Part shown: piece by piece, positions 60,901-64,000 of the stretch | Position numbering within the stretch: the first letter of the stretch is position 1 | Layout: each line of letters opens with the position of its first letter | Assembly (NCBI GenBank): GCA_964057225.1 | Contig: OZ059899.1 | Location: 13,614,001 to 13,678,000 of the forward strand | Origin: Auanema rhodensis | Lineage: Eukaryota; Nematoda; Chromadorea; Rhabditida; Rhabditidae | Length of the DNA stretch: 64,000 nt | Reading direction: 5' to 3' | Made by a program: the position numbers and the translations under genes | Notes under the pieces: generated by a model | What the model saw: only the letters and a program-made list of their open reading frames with translations | The model's database searches: none | Told to the model about the DNA's origin: nothing

Positions 60901-61742
60901 CTACATAGGACATTAGCTCTACAACATCGAACAGGTCTCCCGTGAACATCGTCCTTCATCGGATAACATCCGAATAGTAGTCGGAGACAGAAACCCTCCA
61001 TGAAACATACGGACGAAGATGATGGTGACGATGATGAAGATGAACAAAAACGTTTTGAAAGAAGACGAGAGCGGACTTAGATCCTTTGGCTATTATAATC
61101 TACTATACAATTCAATTTATTCGCTTTTATTTGGATAGAAAAAAGGAGAATCCAGATTTTCATGTCATTCTATCAGAGAGGAAAAACTTAAAATTTACAA
61201 AATGCATGAAAATCGTAGAGCAGAATAAGAAAAAAAAGTATAATAGCTGTATGAACAATAGGATTTAACCAGAATATTGCTAGTATTTCTGAATCTGAAC
61301 AAACTGTACCTAGAAGAAACAGATCAAAGTTCATTCGAGAAGAATCATCAAATAGGTTCGCCTCGTGTGTTTTTGAAATTCTAATGGAATCAGAAGAAAG
61401 TGATTGAATTGATAAGACTACCCCACTCAATAATATGAAAACTGATAAGTATGGAGAAAAGACACGAATCTGTAGATGTATGCCTAAGGCAATCAAAAAA
61501 AACTTTTTTCTTTTTCATCCGGTATGGAATTTGCGCTATTCTCAAAGGTGGGCAAAGGTTGCTTTTGATGATTTTTCTAGCCATCGAATGATAATTAAGA
61601 TATCTAATCAATTACCTGGTGCAGGTGGCACGTAAGGTACACTTGATGATGAAGCAGCAGTTGATGAAGTTTGCCCAGCAGGCGCAACACCGAATGGAGC
61701 CGGTGGAGCAGCGGACGAGCCGTCTCCTCGGTCCTCACCCAT
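57947..61742 (-). CDS. blmp-1: BLMP-1, PRDM1/Blimp-1 zinc-finger transcription factor
   Basis: PR/SET-domain zinc-finger repressor controlling developmental timing, moulting-cycle genes and gonad migration in C. elegans. Twelve exons: 61616-61742, 60622-60719, 60329-60574, 60153-60278, 59977-60103, 59702-59930, 59454-59653, 59077-59405, 58938-59032, 58582-58890, 58364-58535, 57947-58321. All phases agree, giving 810 residues. The N-terminus is Ser/Pro-rich. The PR/SET domain (about residues 50-240) includes [38 protein letters not shown] and FWYSRDYA. A long low-complexity middle contains [20 protein letters not shown]. Five C2H2 fingers follow (residues about 540-690) with the linker TGERP twice. 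The tail is Gln/Ser/Pro-rich. The ATG lies directly after an acceptor (ttttttccag), so the mRNA leader comes from an upstream exon or trans-splicing. Confidence 0.97.
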
Positions 61743-64000
61743 CTGGAAAAAACAAAAAAAATCAGTCAGAGAACAGAAAAAAAAGAAAAGACAAATCATT
61801 GAAAGTAAACTCAAAACATCAAATTTTATTCGAGATATGACACTCAAATCAGAAAAAATCGATTAAGTTATCAGCAATCGATGCCAGAACCATAGGGCAC
61901 AAGAAGCTTAAGAAAGACCGAATTGAAAAAAGAAAGGTAAGTGATGACGGTAGAGCAAAGGTCCGGAAAGGAGAAAAGACAGATTGGAAAGAGACGATGA
62001 ATGGATACTAAGAATGCAACCGTTGTTTGAGGAAGAACTGCCGAAAATGAAAAATGCGGATTCGAATTGCACGTGAAAACGCGTCTGTAGAGTTTCACGT
62101 GAAACTGTGAAATTCAAATGTTTATGGAGCAAATGGCTATACTATTCAAGATTTGAAAGAAAGAAGATCAAATCTCAAGCACATAAAAACTTATTCAGAG
62201 CATTAACTATATTAAAAAGAATATTAGCATTAGTGAAGAAATCTTTTTTTTTCAGTGTTCATTGAAAAAATCTTCAAAATCTAAGTGAGATTTTGAAAAA
62301 AAAAATAAAATGGGAGAATAATGATAAAGAGAAAGTAAATCAGAATAGTGAAAAGATAATGTAAAATACATAGAGAGCAAGAGACAGAGAGAAGGGTGCT
62401 GAGAGTGACGAGCACGAAGAAGATAACAAAATGTTCTCTTTCTTTGCTATGTAACGGTTACTCTTTGTCAATTGATTGTCAATAGAAAGTCATTTTAATC
62501 ATTTTTCTTTTAAAAAAAAGAGAAGCATCAGTCTCCAAGAAGGCTGTCATTCATACAGTCAGACAACCGGTAGCCAATCATCGTACGATGCTGGATTTCG
62601 ATATGAAGACTGTAGCTGAAGAGAAAAAAAGAAAAGAAAGAGACATGATGAAGAAGAAATAGAAGATGACAAGGATTAAGAAGCCAATTGGGCATTCTAT
62701 CAAAGTACTGACTTTCGGGACAAAACGACAATGACCTTGTTCGAGCTGCCAAACGACAAGACGAAACAGAGAGCTGCAAGGAGACAGATACAGTTGCAAT
62801 AGGGGAAAATGAAGACAAGTGAATGATAGAGGGTGAGAGTGCGTATCTTAAAAGGAAAAAAAGTAGAAAAGGAAATATAAATATAAGCTCAAATGAAAGA
62901 AAAAGAATAGTTAGTAATAGATAAACGATTATATAAACTTAAAAAGAAAAAAGAAAAACTATAATTTGAATATAGTTATGAGGATAGTAATCATTCTAGA
63001 TCTTGAGAATAATATTTATATCAGAAAGAAATGATCAACAAAGAGAAAAGGGAAAGATGTATGTATGTGTATGTAGTTGAGGGTCTGTCAGATGATGATG
63101 GTATGCAGAAACGACGGTGACGACAACGATGATGATGATTACGCTGACAACAACGTCGACGAGGTAAACCTTCGTGGCTGGTTGGATAGGATGAAGGTCA
63201 TCGGTATACAGAAGAGGAAGAGGACATGGGCAGAGGCAAAAATTCAAAAACGAGAATAAACATATGCAGTTTGGCGAAAAAAAATGTCGGATGGGGAGAG
63301 TGGACGGGTGAGAAGTTAATATTACGAATTGGAATGGCAAGAGATGCATGTTGGGTGTTTCGAGATTTGAATGATCTCCGGTGGACTTTCGCTAGGTACC
63401 CTCTTTCATTCCTTTGCAATTCACTTTCTCAGTTCAAATATTTTTATAAGCGTATATTTCTTTTCCTCTCTCTTCTGATATCTATATCTCTCTCTCTTTA
63501 TTCCCTTCCTTGGTATTGAAGATGAAAGTGCGTGGGATTGGGTCCGGGATCGGCGCACGCTGGACATGTTCAGCCGACGACAGGCTGCTGCTACTCTAGG
63601 CAATAATTGAAACATGTCCTTCTCACCAGTTTTGGATCTCATCTACTATATGTCCAGACGATCCTTTTTCGGAAGAAGATTTTCCTCTCTCCTGATTCTT
63701 GTGATTCTCTCACCTTTCCTATCCCATTCTTCATTGTTGTCCTTAGAGTTGTTAACTGTTTCCATGAATTATTTTCTCTCGCACTCTCTTCATTATTCTC
63801 TCTCTAGTCCCCTCAGTTCCTCTTCATCTTCTTCTAGTCTTTCACTTTATATACATACAGACAATAAAATGACAACGGAAATGAAGGGAAGACGTTCTTG
63901 TTGGCCAATTTCACCCTCGGTATCCTATTCCCTTTCACCTTTTATGGTTATTGCAAGTACAATCTATAAAATGTGGTCAGTGAATATGGTATGAATGTCA
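61743..64000. other. Region upstream of blmp-1
   Basis: Probably the blmp-1 promoter and leader. It is purine-rich on the plus strand, with many GA/GAAA stretches, and contains a GAT/GAC-rich patch at 63088-63165. A possible short start (atgtcggatggggagagtg at about 63284) is followed by a donor-like gtgaga. Apart from the separate segment at 63520-63610 I see no convincing exon. Confidence 0.45.
63520..63610 (+). other. Isolated GC-rich, coding-like segment
   Basis: About 90 bp of high GC content in AT-rich surroundings. One plus frame reads EDESAWDWVRDRRTLDMFSR and on to a stop at about 63610. It follows an acceptor-like ttgaag at 63521. The peptide looks natural (Trp, Arg and Asp mixed), unlike the compositional ORFs around it. 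It may be the last exon of a gene whose other exons I cannot see. The minus strand is open as well, so the strand is uncertain. Confidence 0.35.

Noticed and set aside
1-64000. CRISPR array, prophage, toxin-antitoxin or other prokaryotic system
   Set aside because: Spliced nematode genes run across the whole window; there are no spaced direct repeats and no bacterial-type operons.

Overview
This is nuclear DNA of a nematode. Every protein gene I could rebuild is broken into many small exons by very short GT-AG introns, mostly about 38-60 nt. The base composition is AT-rich, and the gene set is typical of roundworms: a cuticle collagen, an astacin with EGF, CUB and TSP1 modules, BLMP-1 with nematode-type flanks, and a chemoreceptor-like 7TM protein. 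From memory of the C. elegans map, the recognisable genes (scpl-1, eif-3.C, hgo-1, drsh-1, blmp-1 and probably the nas gene) all have orthologs on chromosome I. The window therefore looks like a rearranged piece of that ancestral chromosome. I cannot name the species.

Layout, left to right. 0.26-6.8 kb (+): scpl-1, a small-CTD-phosphatase gene with several possible 5' exons. 9.45-11.3 kb (+): an SLC36-type amino-acid transporter. 11.75-15.4 kb (+): eif-3.C, 21 exons. 16.4-26.3 kb (+): hgo-1 (homogentisate 1,2-dioxygenase), whose first intron is about 7 kb and full of CT/GA tracts. 26.7-27.6 kb (+): a small acidic protein of unknown function just behind hgo-1. 29.6-31.3 kb (+): a 7TM receptor-like gene. 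32.7-40.2 kb (-): a secreted protein with two DOMON domains and a long mucin-like tail. 42.7 kb (-): tRNA-Arg(UCU). 43.2-48.1 kb (-): drsh-1 (Drosha). 48.8-51.6 kb (-): a NAS astacin with a tRNA-Val(UAC) inside one intron. 53.4-54.7 kb (+): a cuticle collagen. 55.0-56.0 kb (-): a four-pass membrane protein. 57.9-61.7 kb (-): blmp-1 (PRDM1/Blimp-1). 61.7-64 kb: its upstream region, with one isolated coding-like, GC-rich segment.

The genes do not form one pathway. Housekeeping functions (translation initiation, tyrosine breakdown, miRNA processing, CTD-type dephosphorylation) are mixed with cuticle and moulting functions (collagen, astacin, BLMP-1), the usual nematode pattern. Closely spaced same-strand genes with acceptor-like sequences just before the start codon (SLC36 gene to eif-3.C; hgo-1 to the acidic gene) suggest SL trans-splicing, possibly in operons.

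I found no transposase, viral sequence, CRISPR array or other obvious mobile system. Exon coordinates were derived by hand from reading frame, splice signals and family similarity, and may be off by a base or two.
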